Shown in pieces: positions 1-5,267 of a DNA stretch of 5,613 nt. Each line of letters starts with the position of its first letter. Position 1 is the first letter of the stretch. The notes under the pieces were generated by a model. It was not told where the DNA came from. It did no database searches and was given only the letters and a program-made list of their open reading frames with translations. The translations under genes and the position numbers were made by a program. Source of the DNA: Verrucomicrobiota bacterium (lineage in GTDB: Bacteria; Verrucomicrobiota; Verrucomicrobiia; Chthoniobacterales; UBA10450); contig QHOR01000041.1 of the NCBI GenBank assembly GCA_003219395.1, positions 5,763-11,375 of the forward strand, in the 5' to 3' direction.

Positions 1-611
1 CGCGCCATAAACCTGTACGTGATCAACCCAAATCCGACCAGCGCCAGCACGACCACTGGCAATTCGAAAGATAGCCCGAAGCCGATCGTAAATCGCGTCA
101 CAAAGGAATAATATTGTTGCACCGTCCAAGTAGGCGCCCACCCAAGTGACTCAGTGTCGCGAAAGAAAAAAAGAATCGTCTTCGGCAGCAACCAGAAATA
201 ACAAACAGTCACACCGAGAAGAAACAGCGCGAAGCTAACTAAAATCGCCGGAAACAAAAAACGTTTTTCTACGGCGGTGAGCGCCGGCAGCACAAACTCC
301 GCAATGAAATAGAGCAAAAGCGGAAAGCAGACAACGATCGCGGCGTAAAATGCCAGGTGAAACGAAATCACGATGGAATCTGTGATGCCGAGCGCCTTCA
401 GTGTTCCGACTTGTGATCCCACATCGCGCAATGGGGCCTGCAATATCCGCACAAGCGTCGAGCGGAATGCAAAGCAAATGATCATCGCCGCAGCCAGCGT
501 GATCGCCATTTTCACAATCATCCATCGCAGGTCTTCCAAGTGCTCCAGAAACGGTTTGGAAGTTTCGCTTTCCGGCACTTCGCGAAATTTGAAAACGTCT
601 TTCAGCGTCAT
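1..611 (-). CDS. tatC: Sec-independent protein translocase subunit TatC (partial, C-terminus off window)
   Basis: TatC is the inner-membrane receptor of the twin-arginine pathway; it binds signal peptides of folded proteins and recruits TatA. Translating the minus strand from ATG at 611 gives 203 codons before the window edge. The N-terminal cytoplasmic motif FLEHLEDLR (residues 21-29) matches the family's HLxELR motif, with Asp27 where E. coli TatC has Glu15. The periplasmic/loop motif PALTAVEKR (109-117) carries Glu115, equivalent to E. coli Glu103. FGLSFELP (178-185) carries Glu183, equivalent to E. coli Glu170. Hydrophobic segments lie near 30-50, 80-106, 118-143 and 171-195, so about four of the usual six membrane spans are present. 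No tatA/tatB lies in the 211 bp upstream. No Shine-Dalgarno is clear; ATG 611 is the first good start before the FLEHLEDLR motif. The family call is secure from the motifs. Confidence 0.95.
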   Translation of the reverse strand, partial: MTLKDVFKFREVPESETSKPFLEHLEDLRWMIVKMAITLAAAMIICFAFRSTLVRILQAPLRDVGSQVGTLKALGITDSIVISFHLAFYAAIVVCFPLLLYFIAEFVLPALTAVEKRFLFPAILVSFALFLLGVTVCYFWLLPKTILFFFRDTESLGWAPTWTVQQYYSFVTRFTIGFGLSFELPVVVLALVGFGLITYRFMA

Positions 612-822
612 GAGATGGATTCTCGCGGCAAAGTACAACGACTCTCACGAACACCTGGGTTCACCCAGCTGCGGCCAACCGCGAGACCGACAGATCGATT
701 CAACGGTTTTGCGCATCATTGAAAGCCGTTGGAACGGCTGAAAGCCCTCCTGTTTTTTTTTCGCACACCGCTGAAGAGAGATGTTAAAGGAATCAACGAA
801 ACAATAAATCATTGGCCAAGCT
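612..822. other. Intergenic gap between the Nudix gene and tatC
   Basis: This 211-bp stretch should contain the start signals of tatC on the minus strand. It holds a small hairpin at 655-668 (CTGGG, loop TTCA, CCCAG), a stronger palindrome at 724-739, and a run of nine T on the plus strand at 753-761. An AGGAGG on the minus strand (751-746) has no start codon at a usable distance. A 24-codon minus-strand reading frame (719-645) has no support. No tRNA or tatA-like gene was found. Confidence 0.6.
724..761. terminator. Possible intrinsic terminator hairpin, orientation unclear
   Basis: A perfect 7-bp inverted repeat, AGCCGTT-GG-AACGGCT (724-739), lies 83 bp or more past the end of the Nudix gene. 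On the plus strand a second, mutually exclusive hairpin GGCT-GAA-AGCC (736-746) is followed by CTCCTG and nine T. On the minus strand, the direction of the Nudix gene, the hairpin is preceded by nine A and followed only by TTTC. The placement suits ending the folB/Nudix transcript, but the better U-tract faces the other way. It could act in both directions or be a repeated palindrome. Confidence 0.35.
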
Positions 823-1386
823 TTACTTCAGAAGCCCGCGCGCCGAGAGCCGCGCCCAAATGCTTAGCGTGTTGGCGTCGCAAATCTCATTCTGCGCGAT
901 CATTCGCCGAATTTCCGCTACACTAAATTCGCGGCAATCGAGAATCGATTCTCCTTCGTCTCCGGCTGAAATTTCGGTGCACTTGTGCACGGGGCGCGCC
1001 AAAAAGAAATAACCGCGTTCATTTGTAAAGCCAGGGGAGGTAAAATAATGACCAAGCGAGATCAGTTCACCAATTCTGGCAAGCTGGTACCCGGCTTCCT
1101 CGCTAAGCTCGCGCAGCGCTACCTGCTCAACGGTTTCGTGGGGGCCATCGATCTGGCCGGATGGCATTTCCCAGATTGCTGTGCGAATCGGAATGCGCTC
1201 CTGGTGGATGAGAACGATTTTGCCGCTAGCCGTCATCGGAGCAATGATCACGGCCGATTTGCGATGCACGATTGTCCACGTGCGCGGCAGCGAACTCGCA
1301 GGTGTGCGCACCTGGTCGGTCACAACTTCCAAATGGGCATTGGCAAAATGCCGCTCGCTCGAAACGGTTTCCCAGCTGTTCTGCAT
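823..1386 (-). CDS. Nudix hydrolase, ADP-ribose pyrophosphatase-like
   Basis: This is a 187-residue cytoplasmic Nudix enzyme, most likely hydrolysing ADP-ribose or a related nucleoside diphosphate sugar to AMP plus a phosphosugar with Mg2+. The Nudix box lies at residues 78-100, with the core RELSEEAGY (92-100) supplying the metal-binding glutamates Glu96 and Glu97. The preceding IWEMPSGQID (71-80) matches the WELPAGKID lead-in typical of ADP-ribose pyrophosphatases. SPGFTNERGYFFLA (117-130) matches the SPGF-T-E motif of the same subfamily. Length is near the usual 180-210. The spacing between the first Gly of the box and its first Glu is six rather than five residues. The gene starts with ATG, lacks a clear ribosome site, and lies 72 bp downstream of folB on the same strand, so the two may be co-transcribed. 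The Nudix fold is certain; the substrate is inferred. Confidence 0.9.
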   Translation of the reverse strand: MQNSWETVSSERHFANAHLEVVTDQVRTPASSLPRTWTIVHRKSAVIIAPMTASGKIVLIHQERIPIRTAIWEMPSGQIDGPHETVEQVALRELSEEAGYQLARIGELISLGHYFTSPGFTNERGYFFLARPVHKCTEISAGDEGESILDCREFSVAEIRRMIAQNEICDANTLSIWARLSARGLLK

Positions 1387-1404
1387 GACGCGTGAAGTGT
1401 AGTG

Positions 1405-1430
1405 GCCGCTGTCCTCAGCGGCAATTGCCG
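1405..1430. repeat. Composite palindrome (REP-like) between folB and the Nudix gene
   Basis: A perfect 7-bp stem with a 4-base loop (GCCGCTG-TCCT-CAGCGGC, 1405-1422) overlaps a 12-bp perfect palindrome CGGCAATTGCCG (1419-1430). The two structures share CGGC and cannot form together. It sits 18 bp upstream of the Nudix start, in the space after folB. It may be an interspersed intergenic repeat or a transcript-processing or attenuation element. There is no T-run on the minus-strand side, so it is not a classical terminator. Only one copy is present here. Confidence 0.5.
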
Positions 1431-1458
1431 GGTTTGTCGAATCGTCCTTTTCGCACCA

Positions 1459-1839
1459 TCAATCGACCGATGCAGTTCGCGTTACAGTTACAGAAACGTG
1501 CTTGGCGTCCTGCAAAGGAAATTTTCGCAGCTCCACCACGATTTTTTGGATCCGGAAAGTTTTCAGCAAGTGCGTTGCCAACTGGTCGGCAAGTGTCTCG
1601 ATCAGATTTGTAGATTGATCTTTTAAAAACTGCTTCGTTTCCTCCGCAACGATCGAATAATCGACCGTCTGATTGACATTGTCTGCCAGATCGCGCGTCG
1701 GCTGACTCGGCCAGAACGAAATGCTGACCGTAATTCGTTGCGGTGAAGCGCGTTCTCCCTCCGGCACTCCGACACGAGTAGAAACCTCGAGCTGTTCGAT
1801 GTGAATTTCGTCAGAGAACGGATGTGATTCGTTGGACAC
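1459..1839 (-). CDS. folB: Dihydroneopterin aldolase FolB
   Basis: FolB converts 7,8-dihydroneopterin to 6-hydroxymethyl-7,8-dihydropterin and glycolaldehyde in folate synthesis, as a cytoplasmic homo-octamer. The 126-residue product covers the whole small T-fold domain (family about 115-130). Family positions are recognisable by alignment with the S. aureus enzyme: Glu29 in GVPEGER (equivalent to Glu22), Tyr61 in TVDYSIV (Tyr54), Glu81 in NLIETLADQLA (the pterin anchor Glu74), and Lys106 in VELRKFP (catalytic Lys100). The start is GTG at 1839; an in-frame TAA lies four codons upstream and no ATG precedes the conserved DEIHIEQLEV, so GTG is the best choice. No strong ribosome site is seen. 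No other folate gene is adjacent. It is divergent from the ABC transporter and probably shares the 143-bp control region. Confidence 0.93.
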   Translation of the reverse strand: MSNESHPFSDEIHIEQLEVSTRVGVPEGERASPQRITVSISFWPSQPTRDLADNVNQTVDYSIVAEETKQFLKDQSTNLIETLADQLATHLLKTFRIQKIVVELRKFPLQDAKHVSVTVTRTASVD

Positions 1840-1982
1840 CCGCGAATGTTAACTATGAATCCGGCTTCGCCAAGGTTACGCCGAAGACATAACAGGAATA
1901 CGTCCAAATAAGGGGCGGCAGCCTCTCTGGCGAAGTCGGGCGCATTCGCGTCATTCGCCGACTCTGGTAAAGTTGCTTCTGA
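1840..1982. promoter_or_regulatory. Divergent intergenic region between folB and the ABC exporter
   Basis: This 143-bp space must hold start signals for both directions, but no convincing -35/-10 pair was found for either gene. An imperfect inverted repeat AGTCGG(1934-1939)...CCGACT(1958-1963), with two further pairs across a bulged G, sits 20 bp before the ABC start. Within it CATTCGC occurs twice with a 9-bp period (1943-1949, 1952-1958). This could be an operator or a leader hairpin, or chance. Confidence 0.35.
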
Positions 1983-3803
1983 ATGAATACGGTCTGGCGC
2001 GTTTTTGCCTATCTGAAGCGGTATCCGTGGATGGCCGCAGGGACCTTGACCTGCGCGATCCTGAGCACGCTGATGGTGATCGTTTTCCCTGCGACCACGA
2101 AATGGATCATCGACGACGTCGTGCGTGCACATCGACCGGACAAATTGCTACCGCTCATCGCGCTTGCGGCCGTCGCATTTGTTTTGCAGCACGGGTTCAA
2201 CGCGCTGCGCATCATCCTGAACAACACGTTCGAACAAAAAGTAATCTTCGATTTGCGCAGCGATTTGTATTCGCACATTCAATTGCTGCCACTGCGGTGG
2301 TTCGATAACCGCGCCACCGGCGATCTGATGACGCGGGTAATTGAGGACGTCAACTCAGTCGAGCGTGTGTTGATTGACGGAATTGAGCAAGGCGTGGTTG
2401 CGGCGCTGCAAGTGATCGTGGTTCTCGGCGTGATGTTTTATTTGAGTTGGCAATTGACGTTGTTCAGCCTGTTGCCCGCGCCGTTTCTGGCCGGCGGCGC
2501 GCTTTTATACACGCTCACTGCGCATCGCCGTTATCGATTGCAACGGCGCGCTTCCTCGGACATGAACGCGCTACTCCACGATAATCTCGCCGGCATTCGG
2601 CAAATCAAAAGCTTCAGCCGCGAGCGCGAACAACACCAGCGATTCAACAACGCGAGCAACGAATTGCGGCGGGCCACGCTCGTCGTCATGCGGGTTTGGG
2701 CGATGTATCACCCATCGATGTATTTGATTGGCTCGTTAGGCGTGGTCCTCTTGATCGCGGTCGGAACAAAAGCCATTCTGGCCGGCACGATGCAACTCGG
2801 CGATCTCATTGCTTTCCTTATGCTCACCGGATTCTTTTATGACCCGATCGGGAAATTGCATCAGCTTAATCAACTCGTGCAAGCCGGACGCGCCGCCGGC
2901 GAACGCGTGTTCCACATTCTCGACGAGCCGGCGGAGCCGGGCGCTACCGTGCGAGCCTCGATGGACGCTGAGCCTGAGCTTGCCCCAGTTTTGGGAGATA
3001 TTCGTTATCAAGATGTGAGCTTCAGCTACGTGGAGGGATTGCCCGCAGTGAAGAATGTTTCCTTTCACGCGCCACCAGGTAGCACCGTCGCGCTGGTAGG
3101 CACAACCGGCGCGGGTAAGTCGACACTGATGAATCTGCTCGTGCGTTTCTATGAATTCACCAGCGGCCAGATCTACATCGACGGAAAACCAATTCGCGAA
3201 TACGACCTGCGTACATTGCGCAAGGTGATCGGCGTCGTAACGCAGGAAAGTTTTTTGTTTAACGGATCGATCCGCGAAAATCTGCTCATGGGAAACCCAC
3301 AAGCGTCCGACGCCGAATTATGGCGCGCGATAATTGCGGCGAACGCGCAGCAATTTATCCAGCGTTTACCGGACGGGCTGGAAAGCGTCGTGGGCGAGCG
3401 TGGAGTGAAATTGAGCGTGGGCGAAAAACAACGGCTCTCAATTGCCCGAGCGCTGTTGAAAGATCCGCCGATTTTGATTCTCGATGAAGCAACTGCAAGT
3501 GTGGATACTACGACGGAGCGATTGATCCAGGAAGCCCTGGAGCGGCTCATGGCGAATCGCACATCGATTGTCATCGCGCATCGGCTTTCCACGATCGTGC
3601 GCGCGGACCAAATTCTGGTACTCGATCACGGGCGCATCATCGAGCGCGGAACACACGACGAACTGCTGGCGCTCGGTGGAAAATATGCGCGACTATGCCA
3701 GCAAAGTTTACTCGAAACCCCTCAGCGGCGAGAAACAGAATCGCCGGCAGAAATTGCCGCATCACCTGCCCCCGAAGCGGAAGAACAATTGCCAGTCTGC
3801 TGA
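1983..3803 (+). CDS. ABC exporter, fused transmembrane and ATPase half-transporter (MsbA/LmrA type)
   Basis: A 606-residue type IV ABC exporter subunit, expected to work as a dimer in the inner membrane and pump a lipid, peptide or drug outward. The transmembrane domain (about 1-315) has hydrophobic spans near 16-36, 57-78, 138-158, 160-180, 244-266 and 272-288. The ATPase domain follows from about 338: A-loop Tyr349, Walker A GTTGAGKST (373-381), Q-loop Gln421 in VTQESFLFNGSI, signature LSVGEKQR (477-484), Walker B ILILDE with catalytic Glu502, D-loop SVD (506-508), and H-loop His533 in IAHRLST. All catalytic parts are intact. The signature departs from the usual LSGGQ at two positions. The tail past about 580 is low-complexity and rich in Glu, Ala and Pro. 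ATG 1983 is chosen because MNTVWRVFAYLKRYPW is a typical N-terminus. Substrate unknown; MsbA-like lipid A export is possible but not shown. Confidence 0.93.
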   Translation: MNTVWRVFAYLKRYPWMAAGTLTCAILSTLMVIVFPATTKWIIDDVVRAHRPDKLLPLIALAAVAFVLQHGFNALRIILNNTFEQKVIFDLRSDLYSHIQLLPLRWFDNRATGDLMTRVIEDVNSVERVLIDGIEQGVVAALQVIVVLGVMFYLSWQLTLFSLLPAPFLAGGALLYTLTAHRRYRLQRRASSDMNALLHDNLAGIRQIKSFSREREQHQRFNNASNELRRATLVVMRVWAMYHPSMYLIGSLGVVLLIAVGTKAILAGTMQLGDLIAFLMLTGFFYDPIGKLHQLNQLVQAGRAAGERVFHILDEPAEPGATVRASMDAEPELAPVLGDIRYQDVSFSYVEGLPAVKNVSFHAPPGSTVALVGTTGAGKSTLMNLLVRFYEFTSGQIYIDGKPIREYDLRTLRKVIGVVTQESFLFNGSIRENLLMGNPQASDAELWRAIIAANAQQFIQRLPDGLESVVGERGVKLSVGEKQRLSIARALLKDPPILILDEATASVDTTTERLIQEALERLMANRTSIVIAHRLSTIVRADQILVLDHGRIIERGTHDELLALGGKYARLCQQSLLETPQRRETESPAEIAASPAPEAEEQLPVC

Positions 3804-3824
3804 CAGACAGGCTTCTGCTGGTTT
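3792..3824 (+). terminator. Weak hairpin at the end of the ABC exporter gene
   Basis: GTCTG-CTGA-CAGAC (3795-3808) forms a 5-bp stem whose loop contains most of the stop codon. Outer CCA (3792-3794) can pair with TGG (3819-3821), followed by TTTAA. The gene is convergent with the tandem-GYF gene only 65 bp away, so a terminator is expected here, but the structure is short and the U-tract poor. Confidence 0.25.
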
Positions 3825-3868
3825 AATCCTCGACCACGCCTTAGCGTCGCGGCGAGATCACGGCGGCC

Positions 3869-4417
3869 CTATGTTCGGACACGCTGAATGGCCGCTTCGT
3901 ATTTTTGTTTTAGCTCAGCGTAACGTCGCTCAGTTTCCATCAGAGCGCGGCGCTCGTCTTCCAGGCTCCGCTCGAGATCACGAATCTGCTCCTGAAGCCG
4001 AAACGACATCCTTGCCACCGCTGGTCCTACAGGATCATCGAGTTTAATTTCGGTCTGGGCTTCCCCGCCCCCAGCTTGTCCAGTTTCCCACAACTGCGGC
4101 ATCTCCTGAATCCTGCAACGAGCACCGTTGCGAGTATTGATGACGAGAGTTTCGCCATCGATTTCGCCGAGCCGAATAAATTCCTGAAGCGCGCCGAGCG
4201 TCGTCGGCCCGTAATAATGCTCGCTTGTAATCTCGACCAACCAGTCCATGCCGAGCTGAGGTAACATCGGCGCTTTCATCCAGGTCTGCCGGTCGTTAGA
4301 AAGAGTGTCGTGTGGTGCGATCTGGGCCGCAGCTGCCCAATGCGCGAGTTGGTCAAAACGCACCGGACCAAAGGTGCTTCCATCTTCGTGCTTGCGCAGA
4401 AACCAACTTTGATTCAC
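3869..4417 (-). CDS. Tandem GYF_2-like domain protein with C-terminal coiled coil
   Basis: Function unknown. From the GTG at 4417 the product is 182 residues with no signal peptide or membrane span, so probably cytoplasmic. Residues 4-57 (beginning SWFLRKHEDG, then FGPVRFDQL and DTLSNDRQTWMKAP) match the GYF_2/DUF4339 pattern of W-Y/F, GP, QL, D-TL, W and P. Residues 59-110 repeat it: YYGPTTLGALQEFI, GEIDGETLV and a closing LW. A linker (112-130) leads to a charged helix (136-180) rich in Glu, Arg and Leu, likely coiled coil. GYF_2 modules are thought to bind proline-rich or other peptides. An open frame continues upstream to ATG 4588, but that part overlaps the LysM gene in another frame and looks like a shadow; GTG 4417 lies 10 bp after the LysM stop and immediately before the first domain. 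The pair is probably one operon. Confidence 0.75.
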   Translation of the reverse strand: MNQSWFLRKHEDGSTFGPVRFDQLAHWAAAAQIAPHDTLSNDRQTWMKAPMLPQLGMDWLVEITSEHYYGPTTLGALQEFIRLGEIDGETLVINTRNGARCRIQEMPQLWETGQAGGGEAQTEIKLDDPVGPAVARMSFRLQEQIRDLERSLEDERRALMETERRYAELKQKYEAAIQRVRT

Positions 4418-4427
4418 GAGGCTCGGC

Positions 4428-4898
4428 TCACTCGGTTGGTGATGGCGAAGTTGAAGCCGCCGCGGATGCTGTGGGAATAATAATGGTCTGCCCAGCTTGC
4501 AGCTTACGGCCATCTTCGATGTGATTGGCGTTTTGCAATTCGTCCACGGTAACCTTGTACATTTTCGCAATGGAAGTGAGCGTTTCACCGCGGGCGACGA
4601 TGTGCGTATTTGCGCCGGCCGGCTGTGACGCAGGCGCGGCGGCGGCGATGCTGGGTGCCGACGGCGTACTCTCCCCGATCATTACGCCTGGGCGAATGTG
4701 CGCGATTTGCTGTTCCAGTTTGAGGATCTCCTGAGAAAGCGCGTCAATTTTCGCGTTCTGTTCGTCGATCTTTTTTACCAGCGCTTCGAATTGCGTTGGA
4801 TCCTCTGACTTGTCAGGCTTCGCCGCAGGCGTTTGAGCGGGCGCAGTGCAAAGCAATCCGAAAAGGAACGCCGCACTAAAAATCGCTGCGAGCTTCAT
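4428..4898 (-). CDS. Secreted coiled-coil protein with C-terminal LysM domain
   Basis: The 156-residue product begins with a Sec signal peptide: MK, a hydrophobic stretch (4-17), and a probable signal peptidase I site after APA (19-21). Cys17 is not in a good lipobox (GLLC), so a lipoprotein is unlikely. Residues 36-68 are a heptad-like helix (FEALVKKIDEQNAKID and onward). A Pro/Ala/Ser linker (70-97) leads to one LysM domain at about 99-142, with HIVARGETLTSIAKMYKV, LQNAN, and the closing LQAGQTIIIP. LysM binds N-acetylglucosamine-containing glycans, so a periplasmic peptidoglycan-associated role is likely. No catalytic domain is present. ATG 4898 is the only start ahead of the signal peptide; another ATG at 4917 is out of frame. 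It is the first gene of a two-gene unit with the tandem-GYF gene. Confidence 0.88.
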   Translation of the reverse strand: MKLAAIFSAAFLFGLLCTAPAQTPAAKPDKSEDPTQFEALVKKIDEQNAKIDALSQEILKLEQQIAHIRPGVMIGESTPSAPSIAAAAPASQPAGANTHIVARGETLTSIAKMYKVTVDELQNANHIEDGRKLQAGQTIIIPTASAAASTSPSPTE

Positions 4899-5009
4899 CG
4901 GGGCAAAACTTTGCCATCAGCGGATTTGTCTGGCAAGTATCATCGCTTCGCGACGCTAAAGGGTTAGAAGCGCGGGCGGACGACGGACCTCGGGCCAAAT
5001 CCTATTAAC

Positions 5010-5032
5010 GCTTCAAGGCTTCAACGCTTCAA
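5010..5032. repeat. Short tandem repeat, three exact GCTTCAA units with 8-bp period
   Basis: GCTTCAA occurs at 5010-5016, 5018-5024 and 5026-5032, with the eighth base G then C between units. A decayed fourth unit (CTTTCCAA) may follow at 5033-5040. It lies about 60 bp before the UBact start. It may be a regulator site array, a replication-slippage repeat, or neutral. Confidence 0.7.
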
Positions 5033-5057
5033 CTTTCCAACGAACCAATACGGCAGC

Positions 5058-5085
5058 TTGCCTTTCGAATTTTTGCTCTTAGATT
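5058..5085 (+). promoter_or_regulatory. Candidate promoter directly upstream of UBact
   Basis: TTGCCT (5058-5063), a 16-bp spacer, then TAGATT (5080-5085) each match the sigma-70 consensus at four of six bases. The -10-like element ends five bases before the ATG, so transcription would begin at or next to the start codon and give a leaderless message. This would fit the absence of a ribosome binding site, but the match is modest. Confidence 0.25.
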
Positions 5086-5090
5086 TTTTT

Positions 5091-5267
5091 ATGCCTGAGC
5101 GCATTCAGAAGCCAGTCGAACCGGCTCCGTGGGGTCCAAAGCAAGGCGAAGGTGGAGGTCCACGTTCACCGGATATCTCCCGACCGGACACGAAGGACCT
5201 TTTAAAAAAAATGCGCAAGGTGGATCCCAATCAATCCAAGCGCTATCGCCAGCGCACGGGCCAATAA
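5091..5267 (+). CDS. ubact: UBact, Pup-like small protein modifier
   Basis: A 58-residue disordered-looking, highly charged protein that is expected to be attached through its C-terminus to lysines of target proteins, marking them for the bacterial proteasome. It starts MPERIQKPVEP, has a Gly/Pro-rich middle (14-32), and ends with the conserved block DTKDLLKKMRKVDPNQ (33-48) and SKRYRQRTGQ (49-58), matching UBact's RYRQR-[ST]-G-[QE] end. The last residue is Gln, so like mycobacterial Pup it would need deamidation to Glu by a Dop-type enzyme before ligation. There are no cysteines and no folded-domain pattern. The frame can be extended to TTG 5058, but that adds a hydrophobic stretch unlike UBact; ATG 5091 fits the family's MPER start. 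The stop overlaps the prcB ATG (TAATG), indicating translational coupling. Confidence 0.93.
   Translation: MPERIQKPVEPAPWGPKQGEGGGPRSPDISRPDTKDLLKKMRKVDPNQSKRYRQRTGQ

Larger units (their letters stand above)
4899..5090. promoter_or_regulatory. Divergent intergenic region between the LysM gene and the UBact operon
   Basis: This 192-bp gap holds the control signals for both directions. Next to the LysM start is a palindrome GGCAAA-AC-TTTGCC (4902-4915), a possible operator. Further right is a three-copy 8-bp-period repeat (5010-5032). The last 30 bases before the UBact ATG are T-rich with no Shine-Dalgarno. No RNA gene was recognised. Confidence 0.5.

Noticed and set aside
235..654. Minus-strand 139-codon open frame
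   Set aside because: It overlaps tatC in another frame, and only the tatC frame shows family motifs and membrane spans.
645..719. 24-codon minus-strand frame upstream of tatC
   Set aside because: Very short, no usable ribosome site, no recognisable motif, and not TatA-like.
1623..2132. 169-codon minus-strand frame crossing the folB/ABC divergent region
   Set aside because: It overlaps both folB and the ABC gene in other frames, has an Arg-rich shadow composition and no domain.
2736..3302. 188-codon frame antisense to the ABC exporter
   Set aside because: It lies wholly inside the well-supported exporter and shows no domain pattern.
3568..4047. 159-codon plus-strand frame across the end of the ABC gene
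   Set aside because: It overlaps the exporter ATPase and the GYF gene, with no motif; consistent with a shadow frame.
4418..4588. N-terminal extension of the tandem-GYF gene to ATG 4588
   Set aside because: The extra 57 codons lie inside the LysM domain coding sequence in another frame and carry no recognisable pattern; GTG 4417 begins right at the first domain.
5058..5090. TTG start extending UBact by 11 residues
   Set aside because: It adds a hydrophobic stretch foreign to UBact; the family-typical MPER start is at ATG 5091.
4899..5090. tRNA, riboswitch or CRISPR in the divergent gap
   Set aside because: No cloverleaf, no known aptamer core, and the 8-bp-period repeat is far too short for CRISPR repeats and spacers.
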